Made by a program: the position numbers and the translations under genes. Shown here piece after piece: positions 45,401 through 58,395 of a DNA stretch of 64,000 nucleotides. A model generated the notes under the pieces. That model saw only the letters and a program-made list of their open reading frames with translations. It was not told the origin of the DNA and made no database searches. This DNA comes from Haberlea rhodopensis (lineage: Eukaryota; Streptophyta; Magnoliopsida; Lamiales; Gesneriaceae): NCBI GenBank assembly GCA_907163345.1, contig CAJQUN010000001.1, positions 5,270,001-5,334,000 of the forward strand. The letters are read 5' to 3'. Within the stretch, counting starts at the first letter, position 1, and every line of letters begins with the position of its first letter.

Positions 45401-48400
45401 GGCATCAGTATATTGGACAAGATTGCCATCACGAGTAGAATGCACACATCAGTAAAATGATATTCTAAAATTCTTATTTGACCATGTAGCAGTAAAAAGC
45501 ATCACCTGTGCATCTAAAGCACTTTCCAATACTTGAGGAAGCAACCGCGCTGGATGCCCTACCCTTACCAACTTTACTCTGCTACAGCCCAAACAAAAGA
45601 CGATTTTGACAAGTTGTAAATAATGTGGAATAAATTTGTAAACTTCAGCAAGGTGGATGCATGTATAATTTTCAAAGGGGGGGGTGTTTCATGTGTTTGA
45701 ACAAACCCCATGGAATGCCAATGTAATTTGCACTACCCCAATGGAAGCTAGAATAAAGAGAAAAATCAAGAGTGCAATGGAATTACCACAATATATGGTT
45801 CCTTTTCCAGAGATTATTGCAAGGAATAAAATTGGAAGTCAAAAAAGTAACGTGCATGCATTCTGTACCTACCTATGAGGTACAAGTCTCTCCACAATGT
45901 TATCAACTGCAATATTGGAAGCAGCACAAGCAAGAATCTTTGAACCCCTCTTTACTTCTTGAAAAATAATTTCTATTACAGTTGTGGTTTTCCCAGTTCC
46001 AGGGGGGCCATGCAACAAAAAGAGGTCCTTGGATGACAGAGCTTTTGAGATAGCATCTTTCTTAAGGAAATGAAAAAAAAAAGGAAAGAAGGTAATACGA
46101 TTTAGTTAGCAATGAGAGTTTATATAACAAATGTAGTTCAGCAAGGAAAGATGTTACTGAGGAAATATTTACTCCATATTCATTAACGAAGATAATCTTA
46201 TTATGATATTGTATGTTGATCGTGTTATGAGTGTCGCAAAAATAGAAAAGAAAAAAATTTATAACAGAAGATTTGAAATGTGAAATTTTATGTGGTTTGA
46301 AAAGGTGAAAAATTCAGAGGAATGAAGGAAAATGAAAGGTCAAAAAAACATCTCAAGTTGAAACAATCATATCAATTTTAGAACCAAGCACATCCCATAT
46401 TATTCTCATGCAATTGTAATATTTTCTGACATGATTCTATACATATAAAAGACAGGAGCTATATTATTTATGTGATCAATATTATGTAGCAAGATTTAGA
46501 TCCGGTAATACAAGCTGAGGGGTACAAAATATATCATCTAAGATATTTTTGCGAGAAGACCTGTGAGGAATCAAGATTAGAATTCACAGGAGTGAACTTG
46601 GTATCCTTCTTGGACACTGTTGGTGGTCTCTCGCCAAATAAGACAGGAACCAGATCAGCGGCAGGACCCTTCTGCACACCTTTACTTAGTTGAATCAATG
46701 TATCCTTCATCCGTCGATACGTCACCTACAAATATATTACAATTCTCGAAAGTTATTAGGTTTAAGATGTATAAAAACTTATTTCAACTAAACTCAAAAT
46801 AAGCTCATTAGTAAACATATTTATAAATCTAATAGCATACAATCCTCCAATCTGAAATGAAGAAAAACTTTTCAAATTCTTATAGAGTTGTGGAGGGTTA
46901 ACAATTTCTAAAATAGTTTTAACCTATTTCAGTAGACATTGGGCGCATAAATTTTTCATCAAAAAGGAAATTGTTCGATATTGAAACACTATGGATTGAA
47001 CTGAAAGGCAAAAGTAACGAGGTTACTCGCAGCTTTATGAATATATTTTTTTGGGTGCAGCTGAGTAATGTAGCAAAGGAAGTGGATCATGTCTTGAATC
47101 AAGATTTAAGTGTTCTCTAATCCATAAAATTTTGGGGTAGAAGAGTACTCTTTGATATTTTACAAGATTAAGCAGAGGTTTGACACTGTAAAATACTACT
47201 GAAAATGGGAGTTTTCTGTGTATAATCTGGCTTACTTCACGCATCGGCAACTTAATAACATCAGACAAACATTGCCTTTCTTGGGTATAAAGGAGGGAAA
47301 ATACAAGATTTCAATTCAAAAACCTTGCGCTAATGCATCCTACAATTCATTGTGTTACCAATTTAATACCCAATGAAATGGGTTATGTACCTCATTTGCC
47401 ACCTTTTCAAGGCGCAAGGGAGTATTTAAACCCTCTTCTGGGATGTCATCAAAAGCAACCGTAATTGATGAATCCTGCTCGATATGAAAATTTATTTTAT
47501 TATTTTACACTTAAACAATTACCAAAAATGTGTAGCATGATGTTAAATTTCAAAAACTTCGAAGCAAAATAGACGCACCTTTATTCGGTAAACAACACCC
47601 TGCCCAAGTGGAGGGGCGCCCAAATCAGCCTTGTTTGGTTTCAAAACCACAACATCATGATTTCCGCACTGGAGAGTATTAGGAAATGTTGAGGAAAGAA
47701 AACAGAACAGCAGCAATGGATAAATTGTTCACACATGGAAAACTTGCGTCATTTGAAGAAAACATAAGAGGAAGAAAGGAAACATAAAAGAAGAAACCAT
47801 CATACTATCATAAACTAATATATTGCAGATTGTCTATTATAATAATCAAGTTGTAAGACAATTCATAACAAGTTCAAAGCACCGGGGAACCTCAAATGAA
47901 AGCACTAAAAGGACAAAGTACAGACTACAGAGGTTGCGTGCTGTTTTCTCCTTTTTTACTAAACATCGACGCATAATCAGAAGAGTATCATGCTTTGCAG
48001 GTTACTGCATTATATCCAAACATTACCTTGTGAGGAGGTAGTACATCTCCTTTGTTAGATTGAAACTCGAGAAGTGATTTTCCCATTAACCCTGTCTACA
48101 CAAATGGAACACTTAGAAGCGGCCAAAGGACAACCTAAACATATCATCCAAAATACAATAAATCAGCAAAGACACAGAGATTAATTTTACGAAAGTAACC
48201 TGAGCATCTACACACTTCAAATTCAGAATAGTGGACCCTTTCTTTTGAGCAATGTCCAAACTCCTCATCGCCCCCGAGTTCATCGAAACAGATATCTCAG
48301 CTTCCTAAGACAATCAAATATATCCATTGAGTTACTCCTAACATTATCCAGAAAAAAAAAAAGAATTACTTCTTTAACGAATCACATATTATCTGAATAC

Positions 48401-48735
48401 TTCATTCATTATTTTCCTTCATATCCAGTCATCAGAGTAAAAAGCCTGAAGCTGTGTAATGAAATTAAGATAATACAAACCAAACCACAGTACCTTGAAA
48501 TGATGAAAAAAACTGAACGCAAACATTATAAATTTTTTTTTTCAATCAAAATGCATATTAAAAGGCACTGGAAACACGTAATCAAAGAATACAAACAAAC
48601 AAGATAAAGAGAAATTTGAATTAGAACGCGTGCCTTTTCCATGTCGATGAGAGGAGCGGTGATAGATACAAACTGTTCGAGCGTAATTTTGTGAGTCGAA
48701 GATTTGTTTCTAGAGCTCTTTCCTTTGTCCTCCAT
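42464..48735 (-). CDS. SMUBP-2: IGHMBP2/SMUBP-2-like superfamily 1 helicase, 15 exons, intact
   Basis: Plant homologue of the UPF1-like 5'-3' DNA/RNA helicase IGHMBP2 (Arabidopsis At2g03270 type). Exons, 5' to 3': 48634-48735, 48200-48304, 48027-48095, 47579-47668, 47391-47474, 46561-46725, 45873-46060, 45506-45578, 45038-45091, 44305-44562, 43491-43697, 43255-43358, 42933-43077, 42729-42863, 42464-42640. They sum to 1956 nt, 651 aa plus stop, close to the family length. Motifs: Walker A GPPGTGKTTT (exon 7), DEAA box IIDEAAQ (exon 10), GDHLQLPPTI and VQYRMH (exon 11), TVDGFQGREKE (exon 14), NVAVTRARRQ (exon 15). There is no R3H domain or AN1 finger, as in other plant members. Introns are GT-AG except possibly the first. 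It is the only clearly functional gene in the window. Confidence 0.96.
48305..48633 (-). other. Helicase intron 1, possible GC-AG
   Basis: Family alignment (LIDMEK joined to EAEIS) puts the donor at AAG|GCACGC, a GC site, with acceptor TTAG|GAA at 48305. The alternative is a weak GT donor six bases on (CGC|GTTCTA), which would add Ala-Arg in frame. Confidence 0.55.
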
Positions 48736-49451
48736 TGCTTCAACTTCTTACTTGAGTGCTCCTGAGATTTAGAGGGTGCGGAAACAAGACGAGCTGCTTT
48801 AATAGCAGACTTAAAATCGCGTTCCTTGCAAGACCTGTATAAGTTTAAATCCTTTCTCGTGTTTCAAGAAGGTGCGATTTTGGTCCCAGGGTAATTTAAT
48901 TTATTTTTTTATTTTTATCACGAGTGGGGGAAGTTGTATGACTCAAACTTGAGTCTTCCTAATCGTTGGGAGTGTGCAACCAATTGGCTAAAATCTTGAT
49001 GTCGGTCCCAGGAGTATTACCAATTGGACATCGTCATAATTGACATGATAATATTTCAAATCAATTAAAAATTAACGATGGATATTAGCCAAAAAGTTGT
49101 CCATGGATAACATCAAAATTCCAAATTTCTTAAACTCTCATCTTTTATGATTTTATTTGAAGATTTTTTCGTCATAATTTTTTTAATATATTTTTTATCT
49201 GGTTTCAACAAGTTTGCTAGCCGGCTAATTTCTTATGCCTGTCTTGCTATTCTAGCTTCAATTTTCCTTGTTTTTTTATTAAAAAAATTCATAAATAATT
49301 CTGCTCTCTTTTTGTTGGTGGCAAAACAACTTAAAACAAAAACACACTTAATTAAATAGTTGCACGTTTTTCTCTTTTATTTTTGTATATAAAAGCTGGA
49401 CATTTTGTAAAGAGGTTTTAGAACACAAATGAATATTCATTCATCTTAACA
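48736..49451. other. Helicase 5' flank, then probable copia LTR end
   Basis: The first part should hold the helicase promoter; no element was assigned. GTATATAAAAGCTGG near 49386 and the end TTAACA at 49446-49451, just before a primer-binding site, suggest the tail of a copia 5' LTR. Its start was not found. Confidence 0.45.
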
Positions 49452-49666
49452 TGGTATTAGAACATAAGTTTTCGATCTAAATCTAATCGATTTTGATTCA
49501 AATTTATACTCTTGAATTTACGATATTTTCAATATCATTTTGCGATTGCTGTATATTTTCAGGATTTAATATTTGAGACTGATTTTAAAACTGATCAGGA
49601 TTTAGAAGGATCGCAAACAGTTCGAATTTTAATGATCCACTTTACATTCATGCTTTTGATACTTCA

Positions 49667-51844
49667 TGTAAAGACCCGGATTTGAGGTCATCCAACATGT
49701 GAGGTAATTGTTGCAAGTTAAACTAGTTGGGTACTTAAAATTCTAAGTGTTTTAGTTCAACTAAAACACTATTAATTTAGTTAATTTATTTAGTGTTTTA
49801 ATAGGGATAGAATCCTTGATTAAAGGAGGTGGCAATTCTCTAAACACTAGCAAAGAATTCCAATACATCAAGGAGTCCTCATCCATCTCAAACTCATCCC
49901 TTAACCATCGAATTCAGCAGTTCAAGATCGAACAAGATCCTTCAGCCACCACAACAAATCGGTACAGATTTCTACCCATTGATTCTCGATTTTCAGCACC
50001 TTGATTCACTTGGCTTCGGATCAATGTCTATCAGATTCGTTCCCTAAAAACCGAGAGACTCCAAGCCATATTAAAACACCTACAATTAATCAATAAAATC
50101 CAGCTCCACCTCTTCTCATTCGGAGCAGATTTTACTCACCAAAGTCTTCGAAAGACTCCTCCTAAGATGCAACACAAGATCAGATTTGTCACCTTAGAAT
50201 TCACAGATTTCGGATTCCTTTTTCCCCACTTTGAATCCTACTCGAACTCTTAGACTTAGCCTCCACTTTTACCTAGAAATAGAACCAATCCAGGGAGTAG
50301 TGAATTACATCACAAGCCATCTCCTTCTCAGCCTTTAAAGTCGAGATTAAACCCTCTCCTTAACCGAAGAACTACTGCCTTGTTTTCCCCAGAAGTTGCA
50401 GCAACAATTCGAAGAACTCAGTCCAATTATCTTCGAAAAAATTCAGCAGCTTGTGGTTCGAAAATTTCCAGAAATCAGGTTCGAAATTCATCATCCTTAA
50501 GCCTTCGAAAATCAGCACCTTATTCCATCAAAATTTCCAGCAACCAGTTTCGATAAAACTCAGTCCATAAGTCTTCGAAATTCTGCCATGAAATTCTGTC
50601 CAAATCTCTTCCTTTTTCCAGCAAGTTTCGAACTAAAACCGAGAGATATTGGCCAAGAATTCCAGCAAGGAATTCCAGCAAAAAGCCATCGAGAATTCTG
50701 TCAAATTCCCAAACCATAAACCAATCAAGTTCTGTCCTCCTTTCCAGATTTTTCCAGCAAGTTTCGAGAACAATAACCGAGCCAAGTTTCATCATCTTGT
50801 TCCAGCAAACTATCGAAGCAAACTATCCACAAGGAACTCAACATATTCTTCATATTGTCTTCGAGTTATCTAGAGTCTCAGCCGGAGAATTCTATCAAGG
50901 GAACCTTTGATTCCAGCCGAGAAGTTTGAGTTACGAGTTAGAAGTCTAGCAAGCCAAGGATAGGAAGAATCCGTTCGAGTTATACCTCGATCAATCAAGC
51001 ACGATACCCAGCACTGTAAGTGGGCTTTTGTTATATATATTCGTTTCGTTTTCTAAAAATCATATAGTATGTTTTAAATTCCCAATCGATATGTATTATG
51101 TTGAAATTATGAAAGTATTATTTTGTAAGCACGTTAAACTCGAAATCTAATTGGATTTGGATCCCCATGACCCTGATGCGGTGGGATGTAACCGCTAAAA
51201 GAACCTTATACGGTGGTAATCCGTTGTTTCTGGATTATCCAGACCCTTTATTCGTGGGTTAGCCGATGTTATGACCTCATCTCTAGGAGGGTTAAGTCTA
51301 GAGACTGATATCAGTACCAAGAAGAGAGTAGAATGCTTTAATGTGCTTAAGTATATGAAAATTATGAAACGATATGTTATGTCATGGCTCGTAAGGGCAA
51401 ATCAAGTATGTTAAGATACATTCATATCGGTTTATGCAAGTTTTATGATCCAGGTTTATGAAAATTATATATATGTATGATATCGATTGTCCCCCACTTG
51501 CTGAGTGTTTTCCAAAGCACTCAACCCCTTACTCTACATCCCCAGATAAAGTCGAAGAAGAATTAGAGCAAGAAGAAGAGCACCAATTTTGGGGTTGGTG
51601 AAATCAAGTCCGCTGCGTAGTTCAAGATTTTATGTTTTCAAGTTTTCCAGTTTAAGACAATTTTATTTATTCAGTTGTTAAGTTTTTAATTCCGTATTTC
51701 TTGTTTCATTGTAAAGACAATGGTTTTTATTTTTATGGAAAAAGACTGGCTTTTCAGTTGTTATGATATTACGAGGCTTATTGGTTTCCTAGTTGTAATG
51801 GAAATCAATGCCGGTGTTATTGACCCCGGTCTCGGGGCGTGACA
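49667..51844 (+). mobile_element. Solo LTR, 2.18 kb
   Basis: It begins TGTAAAGACCCGG and ends CTCGGGGCGTGACA. The perfect target duplication is CTTCA (49662-49666 and 51845-51849). The tail, with ACCCCGGTCTCGGGGCGTG, is typical of chromovirus LTRs. The internal domain has been lost by LTR recombination. The host copia leader and gag join cleanly once it is ignored. Confidence 0.92.
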
Positions 51845-51849
51845 CTTCA

Positions 51850-53637
51850 AGTATGAATTTAATTAATGATCCATTAACTGGTATTGAGAACTATGGTATT
51901 TGGAGTAGAGCTATGTTAATTGCCTTGAGAGCAAAGAATAAACTTAGAGTTATTGACTAAACTTTTAAGCGGTCGTATGCTGATAGTTCTACATTAGCTC
52001 AATGGGATAGATGCAATGCATTTGTTTTATCATGGATTATGAACACCGTGTCAAAAGAAATCTTCTGTGGAATAGTATATTCAACTAAAGTTTCGAGAGT
52101 TTCGGATGATTTGAAGGAACAATATGACAAATTTAATGGTTCCAGAATTTTCTCTATATATAGAGACATTAGTCGGCTAGTACAAGGGGATGTAACAATT
52201 TCAGTGTACTATTGCAAACTCAAACAACTAAGGATGAGTATTCCTCTTCAGTTGTGATGTCTTCGTGTGAATGGGCATTGGCGCGGAAGTATGTTGAACA
52301 TGACCAACAACAAAAGTTACTTGAGTTTTTAATGGGGCTAAATGAAAGCTATGCTCACATTCGAAGTCAAGTTTCGATAATGAATCCCTTGCCTACTTTT
52401 GTCAGGCATGTTCAATTGTTTCCCACGAAGAGACACACCGATCATTGTTGCCTACACAAAGTCCTGATAAGGTTTTTTATTCTAGTCAGAAGAAGACAAA
52501 TAATCAAAGAAAAGGAGTCATATGTGAACATTGCAACTGGATTGGACACACAAAGACTAATTGTTATAAGCTAATAAGATATCCTCCGAGGCATAGTCTC
52601 CACAAAGAACAACATGCTGGCGATAATAGAAGGAATAATATGAAGAATAAGAGAGTTTCTGTTGATGCGAATGCAATTCAAAATGATTATGGATACAATA
52701 TGCAGATAGTAAGATGGAATCAGCACCAATCATCACCAAAGCACAGGATATTGAAATTATTGGAGCATGCAATGGTCAATCAACCTCTGAAGCAGCAGTC
52801 AACATGGCAGGTATTAGCATGAATTCTATTTATGCTTGTTCCAGAACACGTTGATACTGGAGCAAATGAACATTTAATTGGTAATTTTTTTACTGCTAAA
52901 AGACTTTAATTCCCCAGCTAATTCCATCAACTCAGTAGGTTTGCCTAATGGTAATAATATATCAGTCAGCAAGATAAGTTCAGTTGATTCAACTCCTCAC
53001 ACAATTCGGAATGTCATATATGTTCCTAGCTTCAAGGTGAACGATATTTTTTAACCATTGTTGATGATTTTTCACGGGATCTTTGGGTCTTCTTAATGCG
53101 TTCAAAGCTTGATGTCCTTTCTATGCTTCGAAACTTTCTTCTTATGATCAGAAATCAATTATCAATGAAACTCAAAATCATCTGACCAATTAATGCTTGG
53201 GACTTCCAAAATCTTAGGGCCATAATCTTTTCAACACTTGGCATCATATATCAAAGATCTTGCCCCTATCTTCCACTTAAATATTGGGATGATTGTGTGC
53301 TTACTTTGGCCTATTTGATTAATAGGACTCATACTCCTTTGTTGCAAAACAAGACCCCATTTGAAATATTTTCAATAAAAAACTTTCATATACTCATTTG
53401 AGAGTGTTTGGATGCTTGTGTTATGCTGTCAATTTACCACTCGTAGATAAATTTCTTATAGAAGCTCATCTTGTGTCTTTTTGGGGTATTCAAACACACA
53501 AAAAGGTTATTGAGTTCAAGACCTTAAGTCCAAAAAGTTTTTCATTTCCAGGGATGTAAATTTTCATGAAGATGTCTTCCCTTTTGCTGCCAATTCTTCT
53601 ACCACAGCAGTTTTTTCTTCGCTGCCTTTACTTGATC
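51850..53637 (+). pseudogene. Copia gag, protease and integrase fragments
   Basis: Gag of the UBN2 type (YGIWSRAMLIALRAKNKL, then LAQWDRCNAFVLSWIMN) starts near 51890 and has an early stop at 51958. A CCHC zinc knuckle follows (CEHCNWIGHTKTNC, about 52521-52562), then a protease-like VDTGANEHLIG at about 52846. Integrase pieces (TIVDDFSRDLWVFLMRSK near 53055, LINRTHTPLLQNKTPFEIF near 53310) come next. The pre-integrase zinc domain is missing and several frames are used. It is cut at 53642 by LARD2. Confidence 0.8.
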
Positions 53638-53642
53638 ATGTT

Positions 53643-54092
53643 TGATACCCCGATAATTGTCCCGGAGCGGTTTGGACCCGGATTCTATGGGCTCAACCCG
53701 ATTTGACAAGATACCAGAGACCATTTTTCTGGGCCCATTATGCTTAGGGCCCATTTATAAGGCCCATATTCTTTATTTGAAAAGAGGCCCATTAACAATG
53801 ATAAATGCAATAAAACAGTAAGTTAAGGGCATGCAAGAGGGCTCTCTTTCTTCGGCTGGTTTTTTTTCTTCACGCAGCAGAGGCTGCTCGGCTCCTTCCC
53901 CATATTTGATTTCCATTTTCTTTCTTCCTCCAGGAACAAGTCTTGTAAATGGTTGTTGTTTATAGTGAAGATTCAAACTGGACTAGGTCCCGTGGTTTTT
54001 TCCTTCGGGGTTTCCACGTAATAAATCTCGATTTCTATTTATTTTTCGTATACAAATTCATTGTTACAATCGAACCAAAAAATGAGGTAACA
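53643..54092 (+). repeat. LARD2 5' LTR
   Basis: 450 bp, paired with 59921-60370. The 67-codon minus-strand ORF inside it is repeated in the other LTR and is not a credible gene. Confidence 0.95.
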
Positions 54093-57000
54093 ATTGGCGC
54101 CGTCTGTGGGAAATCGAGCTAAGGCGTAGAGATTGAATAAAAAGAGTTTTGGTTACTGTCAGGAAAAAAAAAGGGGAGGAGGCGACGGGTTTTTTGGTGG
54201 CGGGTGGTTTCTGTGGCGCTGGGTGGGCTTCACATGGTTGGCTCCGGGCGGCGAGTTCAGGGTTCAATGAGGTGGCGGCTGGGCTGTGTTGCCGTCGCCG
54301 GCCTGCGTCGGGTCTGGGCAACAGCCATGGCTGTGGTGCGTGAGCTGTGAATCTTCATTTCACCTGATGCGAGCGATGAGGAGACATCGATTTTGTTTTT
54401 TGGGGGCTGGGAAAGAGGAGAGATTTCAGACAGCACTAGGCGAAGAGCTGCTGGGGGCCAGTGGCTTCTGTGATACTGGGAGATGAGCTCGGGTCTGTGG
54501 TCTCTGGAGCTGCTGGAGGTAGCGGCTGGGTTGTGTTGCCATTGCTGGCCTGTGTCGAGTCTAGGCAACAGCCATGGCCAGTGGTGCATGAGCTGCTAGT
54601 ATTCATCTCATCTGAGGCGAGTGAGGAAGAGACGTCTTTTTCTCCATTTTTCAGATCTTCTCGGCTGGTTTTTAGAGAGGATGCGTGCTACAACTCTAAG
54701 CGACGGTTTATGATTTTGGGCGGCGTGTTTCCCTTACCCGGGTAGCGGCGGCGGCTATGCATTTTTTGCGTTGGTGCAGGAGCTGCTGGTCTGTCTCGGA
54801 CCAGACCTGATGAGAAAGAGGAGTCTGATCCGAAAACTTTTCTGGCTTTCGCATCAACTAGATCTTAGTCCTTGCCGCCTGGTTATTCTGGTACGGATCC
54901 CAGCCACTGGTAATCGCGGGTGAACTTTTTGTTTTGGTGTTTTGGCTGGGCTCGTTCATCTCCCTGCTCTGGATATCAGTGCAGGCATAGTTACAGCACA
55001 CAACATGTTCGATGTATTGCGTGATATAGACTTACTCCAATCTGTGCTGCTGTCTTCTATCCAATAGCTTGATTCCTATATTTCTTATTGTCCAGTGATG
55101 TGGAAGAACATAAAACACAAGAAACATTACACTATTTCACACCTGAACATTCCAATTGGTGCATCTTCATATTTAAGTTGCTCCAATCAATCTGAGGATA
55201 AGTTTTACTCATCTTCCAGCATTTCAATGATGTTGGGGGAGGATGATTCTTCAATAGCCAAAGCTTCTCCTTTAAATGCTACAATTGTTGATGCTTGGAT
55301 GGCTTTTCCAACCCTGATCCTAAGGATATCACTGCATATATGCATTGAGGCAAAACAAGCTGGTGATATCTCCCTCTCTAAAAGAATCGACACCGTTAGA
55401 TCTCCCCCTCTATTCAGGAACTTCCACGCCCCAGACGTCTTGTTTCGTGGTGCACGCCCGACCATTTTTTGGTTCTAAAAAAAATTTATTGCTATTTGGA
55501 TCAACAAAGTAATTCAATGAAGCGGCCAAAAGAATAAATCATTTGTGTGCATCCGAAAATCAGAGAAAAGTATTGACACTCTTTTTGTTTGACCAATTTT
55601 TGTCTATTCCTTGATTTAATTGTTGTCTCACTTTTGAGGGATCTAGCCTCGCACAAATCTGGGTGAAGCAATATGCATGGTAGAAAAGAAGCTCATAAGA
55701 GTACATTATTGATATTAATATTTGGTGCGCACAGAATTAGGTCCTTTGAGTTTCTTTTGTTGTGCAACTGTTTTGTCTAGTTGGCTACATATTGTTGATA
55801 TGACGGAAGCTAGTACTAAAGCAGTTAGTGAATTACATTTAACCTGCATCTTCTCGGATTTTGATCGTATTCAAACCATTTTTCAGTATTTACTGCTATT
55901 TTTCTAAAACATAATCGATCACTTTTTGCTGCTTATATCTAAAATTCGTTATGCTCTTTGGCTTACTAAAATATACACGCGTTTCATATCTATACTTTAG
56001 TCCTACAATTAAGAATGCCCATTTTTATGAAGTTCTCTAGGATTTGATTTGCAGACAGTTTTTTTTTTAAAAAAAAACTTCGATTAGAAACTGATTGGAA
56101 CTAGAGGCGTGGTGGTGCATTTACGCAAGTGTGCTAAGGAAAGAAAAACTGTAGTAAAGAAAAAAAAGAAATGGAAGGAAAGAAACACTTGTCATCCGAA
56201 GCAAATACGATCTAATCAACATTGGTGTTTTGTTTTGTTTAGCTGCTACACCATTATTTAATGGGTGATCTCCACGAGTTTGAACTCGCGAAATCAGCAC
56301 AGGGAACTGGAAAGTAAGCTCCCAAATTATGTTATAGGTTCACGAGAATCGTGAATCCTTGGCAAGCCAAGTCATTTGATTGTTCTCTTAGGCATATAAA
56401 TGAATTTTATCCGTTAAATTATATCTTTGCTCGAGAGATAAAATGAAGGCCTTCGGGCTTTGGTCGAATACCCTGCTATCATTTCCTTTGACTTTTCTCT
56501 TGGGATAAATCTACGTTAAATAATTATATGAGATGCATGATCGGTTCGATTCACCTATTTGGATATATGTCCTATAATTATACAGCCCGTATTTTTACTA
56601 TTTGTGTTGGTGAGGTGTATAAATTATTTCAAACTGCACAAGCTCTCTTCTTAAATCCTTGCTAAATGTCTGTCATTTATAATCATATTCATTGATTGAT
56701 ATATATTGTTGACTATATCTCATTTTCACTTGAGAAGCTTCACGCTATGAGGATTTCATTATCACATGATTTCTGTATTTTATATGAGTACCATGCGTTC
56801 AAAATTTTATTTTGGATATCTTCTCCCTCCTCTTTTGTGTTTTATACAGGGTCTTCGCGAATGACCTAAGAGGCACTCCATTCCACACTACGGGCCTTAC
56901 TTTCTCTAGACATGCCACACGTCCGATTAAAGGTCTTGGCTCGGCCTCCTTAACCTCACCTCATCCACCTCAGCTCGACCGCACCAATCAACCTCAACTT

Positions 57001-57180
57001 TGGCAGTCATTATGCCTTAATTGCGGTTCTTCCTGTTCAACTGGTATTTGAATTTCGTACACATATATTTGTGCGATGCTATTTTATTATTATTTCAGGA
57101 CAGGATCGTCAGCTCGGGAACTTTATTTGTTCTGAATTTTGGATGAACTTACTCGGGTGATGTGATTACGGGGAGTTCGG
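54093..57180 (+). other. LARD2 internal domain, 5' part
   Basis: No retroviral coding. A ~240-bp segment is tandemly duplicated: GGCTGGGCTGTGTTGCCGTC at about 54268 recurs as GGCTGGGTTGTGTTGCCATT at about 54522, each followed by GGCAACAGCCATGGC. An ORF at 55095-55478 (127 codons) has no domain that I recognise. The stretch from 55500 to 57060 resembles plant intron or intergenic DNA, so a captured host fragment is possible but unproven. Confidence 0.6.
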
Positions 57181-57189
57181 ATGGATATG

Positions 57190-58070
57190 TAAGCCCAGGT
57201 GTATGAGGCCCTGACAAACATTAGCACAGGTCCACCCTGATTGCTTAAGCCCAGTTGTATGAGGCCCTGGCAAACATTAGCACAGGTCCGCCTGATTGCT
57301 TAAGCCCAAGTGTATGAGGCCTTGGCAAATATTTAGCACAGGTCCGCCCTGATTGCTTAAGCCCAGGTGTATGAGGCCCTGACAAACATTAGCACAGGTC
57401 CGCCCTGATTGCTTAAGCCCAAGTGTATGAGGCCTTGGCAAATATTTAGCACAGGTCCGCCCTGATTGCTTAAGCCCAGATGTATGAGGCCCTGACAAAC
57501 ATTAGCACAGGTCCGCCCTGATTGCTTAAACCCAGGTGTATGAGGCCCTGGCAAACATTAGCACAGGTCCGCCTGATTGCTTAAGCCCAAGTGTATGAGG
57601 CCTTGGCAAATATTTAGCACAGGTCCGCCCTGATTGCTTAAGCCCAGGTGTATGAGGCCCTGACAAACATTAGCACAGGTCCGCCCTGATTGCTTAAGCC
57701 CAAGTGTATGAGGCCTTGTCAAATATTTAGCACAGGTCCGCCCTGATTGCTTAAGCCCAGGTGTATGAGGCCCTGGCAAACATTAGCACAGGTCCGCCCT
57801 GATTGCTTAAGCCCAAGTGTATGAGGCCTTGGCAAATATTTAGCACAGGTCCGCCCTGATTGCTTAAGCCCAGGTGTATGAGGCCCTGGCAAACATTAGC
57901 ACAGGTCCGCCCTGATTGCTTAAGCCCAAGTGTATGAGGCCTTGGCAAATATTTAGCACAGGTCCGCCCTGATTGCTTAAGCCCAGGTGTATGAGGCCCT
58001 GTCAAACATTAGCACAGGTCCGCCCTGATTGCTTAAGCCCAAGTGTATGAGGCCCTGGCAAATATTAACA
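57190..58070 (+). repeat. Tandem array with alternating 56- and 57-bp units
   Basis: About sixteen units. Type A reads GCCCAGGTGTATGAGGCCCT and then CAAACATTAGCACAGG. Type B reads GCCCAAGTGTATGAGGCCTT and then CAAATATTTAGCACAGG. They mostly alternate A-B, giving a ~113-bp dimer as the working repeat. Each unit has CAGGTCCGCCCTG, whose ends can pair as a hairpin. Confidence 0.92.
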
Positions 58071-58395
58071 CATGTCTCATTCTCATATTTATTATCTGGA
58101 GTCCAGACCGGACAGGTCTTATCCGCTTATATTTACTCTGGGATCAGATGAGACGAGCTTTATTTGCTCAGTATTTTATCAGCTCAAGAGCTCAGGACAT
58201 CTTTCACTTCGTGAATTCAAATGATCTCTATCTTCGCGTATCTATTAGCTCTGGAGTTCAGAACGTACGAGCTGTATGTGTTCGATTTATCATTTCTGAA
58301 GCTCAGATTGCCAGGGCATTATCTGCTCGTATTGATTATTTCATGAGCTCAGGTCGGGCGAGACTTATATGCTCGGTTTATGCTGGAGTTCATAC

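Noticed and set aside
54064..54745. Several 60-110-codon ORFs, Gly/Ala/Trp- or Pro-rich
   Set aside because: GC-rich tandem duplication in LARD2 with open frames on both strands, and no domain.
57277..58005. Repetitive minus-strand ORFs (GLIHLGLSNQGG type)
   Set aside because: By-products of the 56/57-bp array, with no start context or domain.
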